The position numbers and the translations under genes were made by a program. Below, one piece after another: positions 8,631 to 10,263 of a stretch of DNA of 10,263 bases (positions within the stretch are counted from its first letter, which is position 1; each line of letters opens with the position of its first letter). Origin of the DNA: an uncultured Chlorobiales bacterium. GTDB taxonomy: Bacteria; Bacteroidota; Chlorobiia; Chlorobiales; Chlorobiaceae. The notes under the pieces were generated by a model. The model was not told the origin of the DNA, did no database searches, and worked only from the letters and a program-made list of their open reading frames with translations. The stretch spans positions 1-10,263 of the forward strand of contig CAIUQW010000075.1 in assembly GCA_903901395.1 (NCBI GenBank), in the 5' to 3' direction.

Positions 8631-9658
8631 GACTGCTTCTCTCCCTGCGCGAGGTGGCTGAGCATTTCGAGGTCTCCCCCTTTGCCGATGGCGATGATGG
8701 CGCCTTTTTTCTGGATGATCTCCGCCGGGCGTGGCGTGGTATGCAGCTCGCCGCCCGGAAGCTTGTAGCCAACCACATTGATGCGGTGGTTGTTGTAGAG
8801 ATCGACCTCCTGAAATGATTTTCCGACCAGCGATGAGTGTTCGGCAACCGTGAACTGAGCGATTCTCAGGTTGAGGTTATTGGCGTCGCTCAATTCGTCA
8901 AGATACTCTTCAAGTTCCGGTTCGGTCAAAAGATTGGCCATGCGCTTGCCCGCCGAGCGGTAGAGCATCACCACCTTTTCCGCTCCAGCCCTGCGGAGCT
9001 TGCTTTCCGACTCATCGCAGTCCGCTCTGGCCACGATGTAAAGATTCGGCTTGAGGTTGCGGGCGGTCAGGACGATGAAGACGTTCTCGGCGTCGTTTCC
9101 GGCGGCGGCGATCAGCCCCTTGGCGCGGTGCAGTCCGGCATCGGCCAGCACCTCTTCATCGGCGGCGTTGCCCTTGATGGCGAGGAATCCCTCGTCACGG
9201 GCGCGGAGCACATTGTCGATCAGGTTGTCGATGATGACGAAGGGGATCGCCTTGGCCCTCAGCTCTTCGGCGACGCTTCCCCCGAGGCGGCCGTATCCGC
9301 AGATGATGAAGTGGTCGTTGAGTTTCCGAAGCATTCGTTCGTTGCGTTGATGTTCCCAGTGCGTCCGCCATTCGCCAGAGAGGAGAAAGACGGCGACGTT
9401 GGTCAGGGTGAAGAAAAAGAGGCCGGTGCCGCTGACGATAAGCAACATCGTGAAAATCTTGCCGACATCGCCGAGTGGATGCACTTCGTGAAAGCCGACT
9501 GTCGCCACGGTGATGATCGTCATGTAGAGCGCATCGAGCGTGTTCATCTGCTCGATGTACATATACCCCAGCGTGCCGGAGAGGATGAGCAGCGCCACGC
9601 TGACAATCGAGACCCAGAACCGGCGAAGGGTGGAGAACTGTTGCGACTCTTTAGTCAA
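8627..9658 (-). CDS. Two-TM potassium-channel-like protein with RCK (TrkA-N/TrkA-C) domains and unusual filter
   Basis: A 343-residue inner-membrane protein built like MthK/GsuK channels: TM1 (about 13-36), pore helix and filter (41-58), TM2 (65-93), then a cytoplasmic RCK domain with the Rossmann motif GYGRLG (121-126), an acidic residue after strand two (D144 in VIIDN), GNAADEEVL (163-171), VARAD (209-213), and a TrkA-C domain (about 262-335). Such proteins assemble as tetramers gated by NAD(H), nucleotides or Ca2+. The filter reads TVATVGFHE (50-58 with preceding T), not TVGYGD, so potassium selectivity is uncertain. The start is a TTG at 9658: an in-frame stop lies just upstream, no ATG occurs before TM1, and no Shine-Dalgarno is visible. 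It lies 35 bp after the DUF1997 gene and overlaps the nitroreductase start by 4 bp, so the three probably form one transcript. Confidence 0.9.
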   Translation of the reverse strand: MTKESQQFSTLRRFWVSIVSVALLILSGTLGYMYIEQMNTLDALYMTIITVATVGFHEVHPLGDVGKIFTMLLIVSGTGLFFFTLTNVAVFLLSGEWRTHWEHQRNERMLRKLNDHFIICGYGRLGGSVAEELRAKAIPFVIIDNLIDNVLRARDEGFLAIKGNAADEEVLADAGLHRAKGLIAAAGNDAENVFIVLTARNLKPNLYIVARADCDESESKLRRAGAEKVVMLYRSAGKRMANLLTEPELEEYLDELSDANNLNLRIAQFTVAEHSSLVGKSFQEVDLYNNHRINVVGYKLPGGELHTTPRPAEIIQKKGAIIAIGKGGDLEMLSHLAQGEKQS

Positions 9659-9693
9659 TGGCGATCGTCGTCATGGCGGTTAACGAAATGAAT

Positions 9694-10263
9694 TCAGAGC
9701 TTGCGGATCTTGCAGAAATCTTTCGAGATTTTCTGGAACATATGGTTGGTTGCCGTCTGCATGATCACCGTCATGCCGGTGCTGACCATCGTCCGCACCA
9801 CCTTCTCCGGCACGATGCGGAAGGCCGGGTAGAGCAGAAACCTGACATTGACCTTGAGGTCGAAATCGACCCTTGTGCGCTCTTGCTGCATTGGCGCGAT
9901 CAGCATCTCTGCCGCCACCTTGCCTTCGAAAAGGTACTTTTCAGGCATGGTGAACGTTTTGCTTGCGGGCAATGGCCTCCAGGTGATTTTCCGACCCACC
10001 GTGAACTGGCGGATCATCTCGTCGCTCATCTCTTCGGGGTCGATCGAGGCAGCCTCCTCGGGAATATCGATCAGGATTTCATTCTCCTGCTGGATGTTGA
10101 AAATCACGTCAAACGGGTTGTTCTGCGGATCGGTCACCCGGAAGTGCCAGCGATAAGCCTCGTCCTGGTCGAGCTGCTCGACCTTGTTGCAGAACGGGTT
10201 GAAGCTGAGAATTTTTTCGTGGTCGGTAAGATAGTTAACCGTTTTGTCGAAGTCTTTATAGAA
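9694..10263 (-). CDS. DUF1997-like protein, 5' end beyond the window
   Basis: The frame is open from the stop at 9694 to the right edge of the window (189 codons), so the N-terminus is missing. A GTG at 10137 is not the start: the same frame continues upstream with conserved-looking sequence (YLTDHEKILSFNPFC, then DQDEAYRWHFRVTDP). Overall pattern, with an N-terminal region about bringing residues to a hydrophobic pocket, a central FNIQQENEILIDIP strand, IAPMQQERTRVDFDLKV and a C-terminal helix TGMTVIMQTATNHMFQKI, fits the DUF1997 family, which I know mainly from oxygenic and green phototrophs and which resembles START/SRPBCC lipid-binding folds. Function is unknown. No membrane segment is evident. 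It is the first visible gene of a probable operon with the channel and nitroreductase. Confidence 0.7.
   Translation of the reverse strand, partial: FYKDFDKTVNYLTDHEKILSFNPFCNKVEQLDQDEAYRWHFRVTDPQNNPFDVIFNIQQENEILIDIPEEAASIDPEEMSDEMIRQFTVGRKITWRPLPASKTFTMPEKYLFEGKVAAEMLIAPMQQERTRVDFDLKVNVRFLLYPAFRIVPEKVVRTMVSTGMTVIMQTATNHMFQKISKDFCKIRKL

Noticed and set aside
8837..9691. 284-codon plus-strand frame
   Set aside because: Antisense to the channel gene, whose TM, filter and Rossmann motifs are clear on the minus strand.

Overview
The window looks like a piece of a Gram-negative, fairly GC-rich chromosome. Codon third positions are strongly G/C in all six main genes. A DUF1997-type protein (a family I know mainly from cyanobacteria, plants and green sulfur bacteria), next to large PAS/GAF sensor proteins, suggests a green sulfur bacterium such as Chlorobaculum/Chlorobium. 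This is inference, since no rRNA or photosynthesis marker is present.

Layout, left to right. (1) 111-2219 (+) encodes a sigma-54-dependent activator with two GAF domains, an AAA+ domain and a Fis-type HTH. Just upstream lie two nearly identical palindromes 33 bp apart, probably a tandem operator. (2) 2220-2717 holds no convincing gene. It carries two ~140 bp palindrome-rich repeat units in inverted orientation around a ~200 bp core that can itself fold into hairpins. (3) 2718-3566 (+) encodes a CPBP (CAAX-type) intramembrane protease that begins right at the edge of the right-hand repeat. (4) 3591-7784 (-) encodes a 1397-residue soluble hybrid histidine kinase (PAS-PAS-GAF-GAF-PAS-PAS-PAS-HisKA-HATPase-REC), convergent with the protease gene and separated from it by only 24 bp. 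(5) 7785-8111 is a non-coding or decayed stretch with the likely kinase promoter and a possible 48-codon reading frame. (6) 10263-8112 (-) is a probable operon: a DUF1997 protein (cut by the window edge), a two-TM potassium-channel-like protein with RCK domains, and a small nitroreductase whose start overlaps the channel stop by 4 bp.

How they may work together: the kinase and the sigma-54 activator are both GAF-equipped cytoplasmic sensors, but nothing in the sequence ties them to each other. The kinase has a receiver but no HPt domain, so it should signal through partners elsewhere. The channel/nitroreductase/DUF1997 cluster combines a nucleotide-binding (RCK) gated channel with a flavin redox enzyme, which could link membrane transport to cellular redox state. 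That link is inference from gene order only. I see no defence system, phage, CRISPR array, tRNA or rRNA. The most unusual items are the inverted repeat pair, the paired operator, and the channel's non-canonical selectivity filter (TVGFHE).
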